Assembly (NCBI RefSeq): GCF_900324465.2
Contig: NC_046623.1
Span: 9,763,721 to 9,827,720, forward strand
Source of the DNA: Anabas testudineus
Taxonomy: Eukaryota > Chordata > Actinopteri > Anabantiformes > Anabantidae
DNA length: 64,000 nt
Reading direction: 5' to 3'
The translations under genes were made by a program, and so were the position numbers. This document shows positions 27,754 to 40,585 of the stretch, one piece after another; position 1 is the stretch's first letter, and each line of letters begins with the position of its first letter. A model generated the notes under the pieces. The model did no database searches, was not told the DNA's origin, and saw nothing but the letters and a program-made list of their open reading frames with translations.

Positions 27754-28380
27754 TTTATTGAAGAAATGATGCTTCAACATATTGCAGATTATATTTAGCA
27801 AGAACAAACCTAATGTTCTGCAGCAAATGACTGACCTAAAAGGAAAAAAAAAGACACATTAAGTTTATATTTCCCCATCACCCCTGTTAATGTTAATGTT
27901 TACCCACTATTTACCACTCTCCTTGTGTGTGGATCCATCCTGCACCTCTCAGCCCTCCTGGTTTTGATCACAGAGTCCTCTTAATTTATAAAAATTAAAT
28001 CTGAATGCCATCAGTATGCGATCAGTGATCACGTCTCTGAGGTCCCACATAAAATAAACTCTCTTATGTCTGTCTGAAAGCCAATTTAGTTTGAATATTT
28101 TATTACAATGTTTCCAGTTTGATGGGGTTTTGTGGACAGGACCGGGGATCGGGATCCTCTCCCGGTAAAATGCTCCCATGCTCCTGCTCCATGTATCCAT
28201 CCTGATGCCCAATCCTAATCCTGATCTGATCCTGAATCCAGCTCCGGAATGGGGGGAACAATGATCCCAGTCCAAACCTTAAGAATACCAGCAGAACTAA
28301 AGAGAAGGAGGTAGGTTAGAATCACACCTTTACAAAGTACTTTACAATATGTCAACAAATGCATCTGTGAAGGACCTCAG
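27754..28380 (-). other. Preserved srsf1-type 3' UTR block in the decayed copy
   Basis: From about 27930 to 28380 this matches the 3' block of intact srsf1 (31010-31500). In the 28119-28330 core roughly nine bases in ten agree by eye, including gggatcctctccc, tgctcccatgctcctgctcc, atgtatccatcctga and atgatcccagtccaaacc. A minus-strand AATAAA at 27754-27759 corresponds to that of the intact gene (30849-30854). SRSF1 in vertebrates carries a highly conserved, alternatively spliced 3' UTR used for autoregulation. Confidence 0.8.
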
Positions 28381-28709
28381 AAAAAATCTCTAGATATTTC
28401 TTTGGAGAGTAAGTTAAATGTCGATGGGGAAAAGCAGAAACACCAGAAACCAATAGATCCAAAGAGAAAGTAGTGTGCAGTATATGAAGACTATAAACAT
28501 TTAACTGATACCGTCCTGACCCAACACAGGATTTTGTGTTTTAGAAAAACTAACAGAAGCTCAGTAACCCCACTGGTTTTTAAAAACACAATGGGATCAT
28601 GCACAAATACAGCAGCTTTAGCATAGCAAAACTAAATTTTCAATTTAACAAGAAACAGTTGGTAAGCTGCTTTTTTCAAGCGTACATTCAGAGTAAAAAA
28701 ATTGCCCCG

Positions 28710-29952
28710 GCTTCGACTGTGGCTGCGAGAGCGGGAATGGCCAAAGCTGGAGCTGCGAGGACCATCCGTCTTCACACGAATGTAGGCTGTTTCTCCCTAA
28801 AGACAAAAAAACAAAGCAGGAATGGTAAAAAACAGCTGCTTATTATGCTTAAAACAAGAAAAATGCATCTCCTCTAATGAGGAACACATAGTCAATCATA
28901 GATGACAAAACAAATAGGCACTCATTAATGTGACAAACCATCAGATAAGCATTATCCAGTATGATAGAATTACATATTATAATGACAAAGCAACATTTTA
29001 AGCACACATATTTCAAATGGCCTTTACTTACTGTCCACTTGTTTTCACCCTCACGTCCATTTTCTCCATTTGACCTCCTCCATGTTTCACTTCAACACTT
29101 ACCTTAAACTAACAGTTAACTGTGACCTACCTCATGAGAGCGAAACTTGGTGTTATCCAGTTTACGGACAGCATAGGTCATGTCTTCTTTGCGTACAAAC
29201 TCCACCACTCCGGTGCCATCCTGGTACACATCAACATAACACACATCACCTGTCTCACGCATATGATCCTTCAGGTCCTGCCAGCTTCCACTTGGGGGAA
29301 GACCTGATAGGAGAAGGTGGCGTAAGACTTGTTCATTTATCTCTGTGCTTTGGTAAAGATATTAGAACAATGTGCAGAGAGAGAAACAAATCACCCGTCG
29401 GGATGGGGGACCATACCTTCCCCTTGCGTTTCCTAAAGCTCCACTGCCACCTCCCCTACCACTTCCACGTCCACTTTGAGGGAACTCAACATGCAGACGG
29501 TAGCCATCGTAGTCATAACCATCACGCCCATAAACAGCATCTTCTGCATCCCTGCAAGGTCACAGTGACACATACTACATGAGAAAGCAAGGTGAGAGGT
29601 ACATTATTTATTTTTTTCCCTATTTACTACAAGTGTGGGTGTTTTAAAATGTCAAAGTTATAACTTAGACACATGTAGTGATTTTAATTCAGTTAAGAAA
29701 ACATGAAGTGTGTTGAGTCAGTCACTGTCTCTCTCCATGGTGCTGAAACAAAGGTGTTCTCTCTGCTATTGAACTCTCTGCTGCTATTTGAGTGTTAAAA
29801 AATGGTAACAATACATTGGCTGATATTCTTTAAATATAATTAAGAACCTGACACGAACCAACAGTTTCAATATGGGTCTCTTGAATATTTCCCACATATA
29901 CCCGACAGTCGTTGCTCCCTGCTGGTCCTCGGATCACACCTCCACCGGACAT
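28710..29952 (-). pseudogene. Decayed tandem duplicate of srsf1
   Basis: Second copy of srsf1, same order and strand as the intact gene 3.9 kb away. Exon 1 (from the ATG at 29952) keeps MSGGGVIRGPAGSNDCRVYV but then loses the rest of RRM1 and reaches a stop. Exon 2 (29395-29551) lacks about 25 nt at its 3' end, including the SENRVVVSG codons, so its length has a different frame from the intact exon (157 versus 176 nt). Exon 3 (29131-29303) is intact and equal in length (173 nt), encoding [20 protein letters not shown] and the rest of RRM2. Exon 4 (28710-28796) loses most of the RS tail after [10 protein letters not shown]. It cannot encode a normal SR protein, so I call it a pseudogene. Transcription is not excluded. 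Confidence 0.8.
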
Positions 29953-30848
29953 CTTACCGCCAACACAAAACAAAGGTGAAGATAATAGTAACCCCGCGGA
30001 CGAAGTAGGCTAGGGATGTGGACGACATAGACGTAGAACTCTTTTTATGGGTGTACTTAACTAAATACTGAACATTTATTACATTGACATGAACGCTAAA
30101 GAGACCATTCAGCTCTTTAACTTAGTCCGTTGAGCTTTAAAGAAAGTAGTCCAATGGGCGAGACTTATTAACCAATAGCAGAGCACGTAGCTTGCAACGT
30201 CATCACGTTGTGTTGCACGTACATACGTCAAATTGTGCCATCAAATCAGTGTTTAGTGGGTTTTAGCTGTTAGATTTGTGGTCTAGGTATAAAAATGGAG
30301 CCAAACTGAAAACTGTGTTAATTTTGTAGTGGTAAAGGTCAGAACTTCACATTCACTTAAACCAAAGTGGGCAAAGCATTGTGCAAGGCTAGTTTTCATT
30401 TATATTTAGTCATTTGGCAGAGGCTTTTATCTAAAAGCAAGGTACAAGTCAAAGGCAGGGTTCTAGGATAGAGGACGGCGATCTCACCACTACACTATCC
30501 AGCAGTTGTTGAAAGGTCTCCCAAACATTTGAGTCAAAAAAAGCATGTTTTTATATCTTTGAGAAATGGATGAATTAAATATATGACTGAAATAAAAACC
30601 TCTCTACTATTCTGTAATTTACCATTATCAAATCAAGATACTCAGATATCTGACATAATATATATTGAAATCATATATTTTTTTAAAACTTTAATAAACT
30701 ATGTGTATTCCCGATTTATTAGACTCCACAAATGGCATTATATATGCTGACTTAACATCTGAATGAAACGAGCGTTTTTCTGTGCACAAACTAAGGTGGT
30801 AGTAAAGATATGAGCAAGAACAACAAACATTTGCTCGTTACTGAAGGT
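29953..30848. other. Intergenic between the two srsf1 copies
   Basis: Contains the former promoter side of the decayed copy and the 3' end of intact srsf1 (minus AATAAA 30849-30854). A repeat fragment lies at 30395-30505. No gene is seen. Confidence 0.5.
30395..30505. repeat. Teleost interspersed repeat fragment
   Basis: Begins atttagtcatttggcagagg, then cttttatctaaaagcaaggt, and ends near gatctcaccactacactat. This is the layout of a short repeat common in fish intergenic DNA. The family was not assigned. Confidence 0.5.
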
Positions 30849-31009
30849 TTTATTAAAAGAGAATAAAGCTTTGAGATATCTGATCCTGTGGAAAAGACTG
30901 ACCTAAGAAGAAGATACAAACCACATTACAACAACATTCACTTATCACCTCCCAGGCCTCCCTCTGCCCCCCACCTCCACCTCTGTTAACGTATGCCCAC
31001 TATTTACCA

Positions 31010-31500
31010 CTTTCCTTATGCGTGTAGATCCATCCTGCACCTCCCAGCCCTCCTCCTGGTTTTGATCCAAGTTTTGCTCTTCATTATTATAATTTTTTTT
31101 TTTTTTTTTTTTAAAACAAAAAACTGAAAAATAATTGCTCATCTTGGTGTCATCAATAAATGTGTCTCTGCGGTCCCACATAAAATAGAAAAAGCTATTT
31201 TGATAAGGAGTAAGCCAATTAGGTTTGAATATTTTACTACATTTCCGCTTTGATGGAGTTATGTGGCCTGAGCCGGGGGTCGGGATCCTCTCCCTGTAAA
31301 ATGCTCCCATGCTCCTGCTCCATGTATCCATCCTGACGCCTAATCCTAATCTGATCCTGAATCCTGTTCCGGCTCCGGAATGGGGGGACAATGATCCCAG
31401 TCCAAACCTTTAGAATGCCAGCAGAACCAAAGAGAAGGAGGCAAGTTAGAATCACACCTTCACAAAGTACTTTAAAATGTCAACAAATGCATCTATGAGG
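31010..31500 (-). promoter_or_regulatory. srsf1: Conserved 3' UTR / alternative splicing block of srsf1
   Basis: Noncoding block 0.75-1.2 kb downstream of the srsf1 stop, shared with the decayed copy. Vertebrate SRSF1 has a deeply conserved 3' UTR whose alternative splicing yields NMD-sensitive transcripts for autoregulation. The position and the resistance to change fit that role. An apparent reading frame at 31237-31455 is a by-product and resembles no protein. Confidence 0.6.
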
Positions 31501-32241
31501 GAATTTACTTTGGAAAAAATGCCACCAGCTAAGATCGATCCAAAAACACTAGGACTTACTTTGGATACTAGGAAATGAGAAAAGAAAAAAAAAAAGAAAA
31601 TACAAGCTTTGCGTCTCTAAATACAAGATCATGTTATTACTGCAAAGATATAACGACTGCACTCAACTTAATGTTTAAAAAAAAAACAAACAAACAAAAA
31701 ACTGCATCACAATGCAGATTTCATATTTGACAAGGCACAGCCATCATACCATTGGTGCCATATTTGATTCCTCCTCCTCCTCCTCCTGTTTATCTTAATA
31801 TTTCCTCTGTTCCCATCCTATCCTGCTCCTCTGAATTCTACAGAGAGACACACAAGAGGTCAAAGGACAATAGCATATGTTTAGAAGTAAAAGCTTCACA
31901 AACAAAGGGAAAGCACACAACAAAAAAACAAACAGCAGATTAAATGTATAGAGAGGAGGGAGAAGTGGTTAGCAGAAACTATTTTTATGTGAAGGGAATA
32001 GGGGAAAAATGAAAGCAACAGTGAAACAAAGCCACAGACCAGACCAGGCCAGACACAAAAAAAAAAGAAAAAAAAAAGTGTGGGGCAAAGGAGAAATACA
32101 AGATGGCAGTGTAAACACATAACATGAGGTGATTCGAGATGAGTATACAGGATTTGCTATGCGATGTTATTGTAACCGAAGTGAAGATTTTCCTTTCCAT
32201 CTCCAAGGTGCACTACAGCTTTAATTAAGGTCAGGTGTGTC

Positions 32242-33846
32242 TTAAGTGCGAGAGCGAGATCGCCGGGGAGAGTAACGTGGAGACCCTCTGCTGTGGCGAG
32301 GAGAGTAGCTGCGGGATGCGCTCTTGCTCCTGCTTCGACTGCGGCTGCGAGAACGAGAGCGACCATAGCTGGGGCTGCGTGGACCATCCGTCTTTACACG
32401 AATGTAGGCCGTCTCTCCCTAAAGACACATATGCGCACACAAAATTAAGCATCAACTGAGTTGAGGTAGGCACTGACATTTAAGTTGCTATGTGAAACTG
32501 GCAGAAGAAGGACATGCCTCCCTTTGCATGAAGCATGATGGCTAAGAAACTACATTTTTGAGAATGATCACTTATTAGGTTCAACTTGTGAACAACAGAA
32601 AAGGTTTAATGAAGACTTCTTTTACATGCTTATGCAAATTGAAAAAAAATATAGTTCTGATTATGAGTAAAACTGAGTATCTCTTTGGCCAGTAAGTTGA
32701 AAACACATTAACATTATGTGACACTTTTGAATGAATATTTCCTACATAGACAGGATCATAATCCAAAGTAACATGACACAGCCTCTCTTGACTTAACTTA
32801 CTGTCCAGTTATTTTAAAGCAAACTCTGCTTCCTTCATTTCAGAGTGTGAAATACAAGTTAGTTGCACAGCCCTTCCTTATGAAGGTAGACCGAAGCTGT
32901 GGACCTTTACATACCTCATGAGAGCGAAACTTGGTGTTATCCAGTTTACGAACAGCGTAGGTCATGTCTTCTTTGCGCACAAACTCCACCACTCCGGTAC
33001 CATCCCGGTTCACATCAGCATAACACACATCACCTGCCTCACGCATGTGATCCTTCAGGTCCTGCCAGCTTCCACTTGGGGGAAGACCTGATAGAAGAAG
33101 GTGGAGTAAGAGTCATACATTCATCTTTACACTTAAGTAACAATATTAGAACAATGTCCAGAGAGAAAGGCATCACTCACCTGACACAACAACCCTGTTT
33201 TCTGAGCGACGGGACGGGGGGCCATGCCTTCCTCTTGGGGGTCCTGTTGCTCCACCACCCCCTCCTCCTCCTCTACCACTTCTAGGAAACTCAACACGCA
33301 GGCGGTAGCCATCGTAGTCATAACCATCTCGGCCATAAACGGCATCTTCTGCATCCCTGTGAAACCCAAATCATTCCAAACATATAATATCCACACCCCT
33401 CAATAACTGGAGCTAGACACTGTGTGGGAATTTGCTTGAGATTTGATTTGAACGTTTCATCATTTGTCAATACTAGCTGTTAAATGACCTCAAGGCAAAT
33501 GCAAAACAGGTTAAGCTACAAAAGATTTCGATGAGGGTAGGTTGTCACAAGCGCTTCAACAGAATCGCAATCGACTGAACATTATAAACTTGAAAAGCGG
33601 ATTTATTGCAGGTTGAACTTAAAAACACGGAGACACGGTCGCTGAGGCTCACCTCGGGTCCTCGAACTGCACGAAGGCAAACGGCGGTCCTCCTCTTCGG
33701 TTTTTCAAATCTATATCACGAATGGATCCGTATTTGTAAAACAGATCTTCAACATCCTTCGAGCGGATATCAGGAGGGAGATTTCCCACGTATATACGAC
33801 AGTCGTTGCTCCCTGAAGGTCCTCGGATAACACCACTACCGGACAT
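32242..33846 (-). CDS. srsf1: Serine/arginine-rich splicing factor 1 (ASF/SF2)
   Basis: Essential SR splicing factor that binds purine-rich exonic enhancers and promotes splice-site choice; nuclear and shuttling. Exons: 33653-33846, 33181-33356, 32915-33087, 32242-32418. They total 720 nt and encode 239 residues. RRM1 spans about residues 17-90 ([34 protein letters not shown]). A Gly/Arg linker ([17 protein letters not shown]) follows. RRM2 carries the SWQDLKDHM signature of pseudo-RRMs. The RS tail ([20 protein letters not shown]) ends RSRSRT. Exon joins fall at DPR|DAED, VSG, and [12 protein letters not shown], as in human SRSF1. Downstream it has a long conserved 3' UTR and a second, broken copy. 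Confidence 0.97.
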
Positions 33847-34685
33847 GATAGCACAAAACGAGCTAACACAAAAAAAGATAGAAGTTAGCAAGCAGCTCGG
33901 GTCTGCTCCTGGCGAACAAACGACAAAATACCGCCTAGGTACTGAGCTAAATATAGCAATTACAGCCTAAATCTTTCGCCACGTCTTTACGGGAGCAGAA
34001 ATCCTTCAATGTGGACTTCAGAACAATCAGTTTAACAACAGATTAACAACAGCTTAACATTACAAACTGCGACTTTAGCTTTCCGCCAACACCGCGGTCT
34101 TCTTCAGTGGTGTGGCGCGCTTTAAAGGAGCACACAGCGCCACCTGCTGGAGGAGGAAGTTACACCCTACAGTATATGTGCATGTCTAGCAAGGATTTAA
34201 CCAGAATACATCTGCTGACTCAGAGTCCAGGGCTTTTAATCATATCAAATGGGCTTCATCTGTAGAATAAATGGATTATCTATAACTTGGCATATCCAGA
34301 ATTTAAACTACATGGAGCCTGTGGTTAGATTTATAAGTGTTTTAACAAAAATAACAGTAATACAGCTATACAGAAAAAGGCATAGATTGGTTAGTAACTC
34401 TGGTATGAACTGTGATGTAGCATTGCGTTAGAAGACAACATACTGGTGTTTTAGTTTGCGTAGTGAGACAAACAATATAAAAAAAGGTTAATGTGTGGTT
34501 ATTGAAAAATTATTATTATTTTAGCAAACTGCTACTATTTTCTAGCTCATAAAGGAGTTTTAAAACTCAAAGTAAACCAAAGTATATGATAAAGTATATG
34601 ATATTATACATATAAATAAATAAATCAAAAAATAAAATATACAATAAAAAAACAACTCAGCTAAAACATGAGTTACAACTCGGTC
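33847..34685. other. Intergenic between srsf1 and pigs
   Basis: Proximal part (33847-34130) is the srsf1 5' UTR and promoter, GC-richer. The remainder is AT-rich. Minus-strand AATAAA signals at 34686-34691 and 34908-34913 suit the end of pigs. Confidence 0.5.
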
Positions 34686-34993
34686 TTTATTTGTTAATAA
34701 CTTAGAATAAAAAGAGAAATTCAAATATAAAACCTGTCGACATTTACATTCAAGCTTTCACCAGTGCAGTGTAATTCATTCAAATCTTATAATGAACAAA
34801 AAAAAGAAAAAATCATACATGACTTGAACCCCAAACATCCATTCTGCGAATAAACCTTTCTTCATTTACACCTTTGTACCTAAATGTCAGGGCCATTGAC
34901 AAAAGTATTTATTCATAATGTGTGTTTTTTTAGTTTTTAATGTTCAAATCTCATGTTCACCACTTGTTCTTCTCATGTGCTTTTCAGTGTTTC

Positions 34994-37900
34994 TCAGTCC
35001 TTTTTTGCTTGCTTTTCTCTGCGTTTCTGTCTTGCCTCAGACACAATTTTGAGCAGTGACAGCAGAATAGGTACACACATTGGCAGGAAGAGTGGTATGT
35101 AGATAGCAAACTTCTGGTCATCAGGGAAGTAGAGGAGGTGGAGCAGCGAAGGGTCGAAAAATGCTCTCTCTGATGCCAAGATGGCCTCTTTACTATACTG
35201 CAGAGCAAAACCAAGGTTTCCAGCCTCCAACTCAGCCACAGCTAGTTGCAGAGATGTAACGGCACTGGACACCTGAGAGACAGAAATTACAATTCCAGGT
35301 ATGATACATCCGGTGCAAGAAAAACTAGTAATTAACATGTTTGACTTCACAGGAGACGCCGACTGCACCTCTTCTCAATAAAATAATTTTTGAAATTCAA
35401 TTTTCTTCTGTTACCTGGGGGAGACTGCTGCCAGTCAGCACAACACTGGAGCAATTTGTATTGCTGAACAAGTTTGACATGTAGACCAGAGGCAAGTATG
35501 TCAAATATTACATCAGTCTCTCAGAACAGACATGCCTCAGTACAGAGTGCTTCTCTAGTTTAACCTAGTTTAATACATTTACATACAAACATGGTTTTGT
35601 ATGTAAATGTCACCCGAACCGGTCAAGGCAGATGGCCGCCCACTATGAGCCTGGTTCTGCTCGAGGTTTCTTCCTCTAAAGGGAGTTTTTCCTCTCCACT
35701 GTTGCCTAAAGCTTGCTCAAATGGGATTGTTGGGTTTTCTATATAATTTTTTGTATAATTATACTCTGTAAGGTCTTAAACCTTGCACTGTAAAGTGTGT
35801 TGATATAACTTCTGTTATGAATTGGGGCTATACAAATAAAACTGAACTAAATTGAATTTTGTACAAAACAAGTTTGGAGACCAATTGTTGTCCAGTATGC
35901 CCATTTACACAAAGAATGGACTTCAGAGCAGGAAACGTGTCCCGTAGGAAAACATTTCAAATTAGAGGAAAAGAGAGGTTCAAAGCAGTATTTCCAGAAA
36001 TAATCGATCAGTGTGCATAGTACCTGTTGAGCAATGTTGTCATTGATAACAATGTTGCCTATCTGGTCCAATAGCTGTGCCAATGAGGTGATGGTGGTGG
36101 CTGCTGTGGCAATATTTTCCACGCTTCGACTCCACATGAGGCGGTCCAGCTCCCAGTCAGCTAGTCCAGTACTGCCGCACGGTTCCACCAGGAAGCCAGG
36201 AGGCGAGGAAGATGGCTGCACACCCAGCAAAAGTCTGACAGGACAACGTACAGAAAGGTTATAGTGTGTTTGCAGGAAAAGAGTTAGCTGTTGTGCTCCA
36301 AGTGTCCATTTACCGAAGCTGTGCGAGGAAGACTCCCATGACTTTGGCCATGTCGATGTTGATGTCAACAGGAAATACAGCGTCTGGTCCGTAAAAACTA
36401 TTAACATTATAAACCTGATAAAAACATTTGAGTTGAATTAGTACGCAGCATAACATATGACTGTGTTTAAAATCTCATCTCTTATATGGCCAACAAGATG
36501 CACTTAATAGTGAGCTATAACAACTCATCACATTTAGACAGCTGTTACCCAGTATGGCCTCATCTCACCATGATTCCTCCCCACCGTGGAGAGTGAAACG
36601 CATTAGAGGGCACTTCTTGTTTTTTGTAGTCTTGAATGTAAAGAGGTGAACGGTGAACATCTGGGACATACAGCAAAAAATTCAGCACCGGGTTGGAGGA
36701 TGCAGCATTCGAGCCTTGAAATCAAATGCAAAAAATACATTACATATAACAACTTATGTTTCTCATTTTAGCAAACATTCAGTGTGTGTGCATTTTCTTT
36801 TACCAAGTCTAGCCTCCACAGGGTTGATGACATGTGCAAGGCTGTCAGTATTGAGTGTGTAGGCATTGCGGCTGCCGTCAAAGCGTGGGTTCACACCAAG
36901 CATAGCATAGTATAAAGTCTACAAGAAGAATATGTACATGAAAATACAGTAGCTGACTAGTTTGTCATTGCGATGTGACCACTGACAACATATGCAAACA
37001 CACTACCTGAGAGTCGATGCTAAAGTTTGCCACTGGAGCCAGTTTTGTAATCAAAGGTTGGATGTAGGTCTGCACAGCACCCTCTATGTCCCAGTGTAGC
37101 CGGTGAGACTTTGGGTCTGGGTTCAGTAGACTGAATGTAATCTCATAACCTGAACAGAAGACAAGAATAGGCAAAAAATGTGTTCAAAGTTGAAGGATAT
37201 ACCGACTGATCTGCTTTGTGGCTGTACTGAAAACAAATACTAACCTGGGCTGGATTTAAAGGCTCTCATACTGTCAGCCTTGCTCTCCCTGTTGTCAGGG
37301 CTAAGACGAACTCTGTCGCTGAGGGCAGCAGTGATGTCGGTGTGGCTAAAAGACATCACCTGCAGCACCTGCTTGAGCCGAGGCTCCAGATGAGCCAGCA
37401 ATTGCTCTATTGTCCTTCCCACTCTCATCTGGGCACCAATACGCAGCAAGGCTGTCCGTCTTTGACCAATATATACTTCCACATCCTGACAGACATAAAA
37501 GTATAGACTGCTGTTGAGTATTTGAGCCAAAAAATGTTTTGCTTTAAGTTCCTTCTACAGATACATGTAACTAAGTCTAACCTGAGGCAGCAGTGAAGAT
37601 GACTCTGGGATCACATATACAACCAAAGACCCACATGGACTCTCACTGAGAGTGTGTAGGGACAGATCTGCCTCTAAAAAAGAACAAGAAAGACAAAGAT
37701 AAACTAGTACCTGTAGTCTCACTGAAAAACGAAACATTTGCATCTGAAGAGCCTACAACATCTTACCTGCGGCTGTCAGCTGATTTAAGGCATCCTCCTC
37801 CATGACTGTAGCTGTGCGATACCTTGTCTCATACCTGTACCTCAACACTGTGTCCTCTGAAAACAAAATAATTAGATATAATTATTACTCTGCAGTCATC

Positions 37901-39540
37901 TTTTTTTTTGTAACTGTAAAATTACAGACAGCATTAATAAATTACCATCTACTGTGTGTTCATCGTCCTGTGTTTGCGTAAGTGGGACTTTCTTCTGCTG
38001 TTCTGGTGTCACCGTTCCACGCGCAAACACAACTTCCACATCAGTGCTTAACTGCAGCTGCCAAATGCAAAAAAAAAGGTACACGTATAACACATAGGAG
38101 ATAAAAACAACACAAGTTATAAGGTAGAGGAGCAGAAACAAACCTGCAGCTTAGCCAACTCGTTTATCTGGCTGACGGGTAACCAGGCGCGGTACGTTTC
38201 AGTTGTTCTCCACCACAGAGGGACTCCCACTATGATGACCACTGCTGCTATGGACAGAGCAGCAAGCTGGCCTCGTCTACGCTCTGAGAAGCACACAAAG
38301 ACGGAAAATGAGCATAAGGTATTAGTGTTGTTGTCTAGATATGCCATAATATCTACAGTACAATTATTTGCATTAATCTAATGATGGCATTCTTGAATTT
38401 CTTGAATTTGTTTATTCTATAAAACGGTAAAACAGTAACAGTAACCGAAAACATACCTCAGTAAATATTTAGCATTTAAAATGTCTAAAACGCTTAATCT
38501 ATTGCCAGAGTAGTCAAAGAAAGATCAACTTATTGATTTACTATAGCTTAAGTTATGTCGAATGACATTTTAAAATGGCATTTTAATGATAGTTACTGTT
38601 GCTGTAACACCTCCCTTCCTTCACAGAGAAGCAAAAGTAGATACAGAATAGTCCAAAACATTTTTTGGACTATATCACCTATTATTATTATTACTATTAT
38701 GTGTGGCACTGTATTACTACTGTTTGTATAACTACTGATATTACACACATCTTGTGTTATACCATTTTTCTGTTATCATTCTTATCATTATTTTGTGTAC
38801 TTGTTATAATTGTTGTTTACATATGTATGAAAACTTGCATGTTGGCAATTTTCTGAATGAACTGGAAATAGCAGTTTACAATTGTATCAAGTTGTATTGG
38901 CCACTGTGGGCAATTACCTAAATCAATAGGGATGTAATTGATTTGTATTAAATACACCGAGATGTCATTACTGTAGATTTGCACCATCAAAAACTTATGT
39001 CATTATTTTACACACTGACACTCAAACACCTCTTATGGCACCACACTGCACATTGTTATTAAAGTGTGACTGTTACACCAGCCTCTTTAATCTAGAATTC
39101 ACTGAGTTAGATCCTGCACTTATCCATACAACATCATGGTAAGCTAATTTGGATATAAGGTGACAAGCTTTAACATGAAAACATCTGTAGTTAGGTTACT
39201 AATGGCCAGTTAGTGTAAGTAAGGTGACTCAGTCTGCTAGTGAAGAACTATAATGTTGTATTTAATTGTAGAATTAAAAACAGCAGATGCACTTGCACGT
39301 TGCTAAGTTAATATAAAGGGAGGCTAGCTAGCAGTTAGCTTCAGGGGATCAAAACCTCAAGAAAACCAGCCGCCTCCTTCCACTAAAAGGCACATGCTAC
39401 GGCTGCTGCACATGTTAAACATACACGAACAAACTGCGATAAAATGGCGTAAATGCTGCCGTTTTATATGAAGGAAACATAGTCTGAAGGATTCATTTAT
39501 GAGTCTACTCACCCACTTCCGTGGTAGTCATTTCTGTCAT
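34994..39540 (-). CDS. pigs: GPI transamidase component PIG-S
   Basis: Subunit of the ER-membrane GPI transamidase, which attaches GPI anchors to proteins. Exons: 39513-39540, 38144-38283, 37946-38057, 37767-37856, 37582-37673, 37245-37485, 37007-37149, 36804-36918, 36569-36714, 36314-36414, 36024-36234, 34994-35272. They total 1698 nt and encode 565 residues, against 555 in human. An N-terminal membrane helix ([19 protein letters not shown]) precedes the family motif [11 protein letters not shown]. The lumenal region has [40 protein letters not shown] and [19 protein letters not shown]-terminal helix ([19 protein letters not shown]) and a basic tail ending KQAKKD follow. The next gene upstream is aldoc, the same pairing as on human 17q11.2. 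Confidence 0.96.
35608..35857 (+). repeat. Interspersed teleost repeat with ttgaat-type tail
   Basis: Lies in the last intron of pigs. It has ggtcaaggcagatggccgcc, gagcctggttctgctcgagg, tttcttcctctaaagggag and a tail ggggctatacaaataaaact then gaactaaattgaat. This sequence type recurs widely in fish genomes and mRNAs. It carries a plus-strand AATAAA. Class not assigned. Confidence 0.65.
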
Positions 39541-40585
39541 TGAACGGAGGAGGGTGCGTTCGATTAGTACACACCACTCAGTCGGAAGTCACGTGATACA
39601 CACACACAAAAAAACAAAATATGTGAAAAAGTCTTGACAAAAATACACAGCGACCATTACATTTATGTCACAATATATTGTTATATATATTTATCTATAT
39701 TAAAATGTATTATTTGATCTATGTCATTAGTGTTGTGATATACACATGTCTATCCGCAACAAACACGACAAGACGAAAAGGCAGACCCGGTGACGATATT
39801 AAACGCACAAACGCACACATATGGTCAACCAGCGCCCCATGTGGTGGGATGAATATTAGCAGTCTACATCCTAACATATATATATATTTATTAGATAAAA
39901 ATGCCAAATAAAGACATTCTTCAAATCACCTTTTGTCTCTTGGCAGAAATCTTTTATATCTGTCAAATACAAATTTCAAATAAGAAACATTAACAATCAT
40001 TAGATGCAGGGCTCTTGCTCAGGGTCCCTTTGACCTCGCAGGACTCTGATTTTATGCACAGGCCTGATCAGTAGTCCACTCATGTGTATAGTAAAATTTT
40101 TTGTGTTCCTCAACTGATTCTCATTCAAACTATATACAAAAAACAGCATCTAACATTTGTTTACTTAAAAGCACATTAATTCTGTGGCTTTTTTTTCTAA
40201 AATACCTTGACGTGATGCAGTGATCATCGATCAGAAACCATCACAAACAGTAGCTTTTACACACTGGGCTCCCAGGAGACACATATTGGCCCTTTAAACC
40301 TGGGGTCACGTATTCAGTCTATTCTTCCTGTTAGATACCATTTTCACGCATATATTGTAAATCAACAGACCAACATTTGGTGATCATGTCCACTAACACT
40401 CTTCTTCTGTTAATTATGGGACTGTGTGAAAAGGATTTGGTAAGCCAGTTAACAAGTTCACTTAGGTATCTAGCAAATAAAATACAGTACAAAGTACATA
40501 CAAAGAGAGATTATTAGAACAAATAACATATACACAGGAGTAAGAATATCACACAAAAGGAACTCTGTTAGTTTTTAATGTTTAG
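39541..40585. other. Intergenic: pigs promoter and aldoc 3' flank
   Basis: Upstream region of pigs followed by AT-rich sequence. A minus-strand AATAAA at 40586-40591 is a plausible aldoc poly(A) signal, giving a 3' UTR of about 1.06 kb. A G-rich run at about 40768-40790 lies inside that UTR. Confidence 0.5.

Noticed and set aside
28710-29952. Reading the second srsf1 copy as a functional paralogue
   Set aside because: RRM1 is mostly missing, exon 2 has a frame-changing loss and the RS tail stops early, so no normal SR protein can be made.
31237-31455. 72-codon open frame in the srsf1 3' block
   Set aside because: The codons resemble no protein. The conservation of this block is at DNA level with indels of any length, which points to a noncoding role.
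35402-35472. Possible extra exon of pigs, ending in cccccag|gtaac
   Set aside because: The donor looks usable, but the encoded residues match nothing in PIG-S, and the flanking exons 36024-36234 and 34994-35272 already join in frame as in human.
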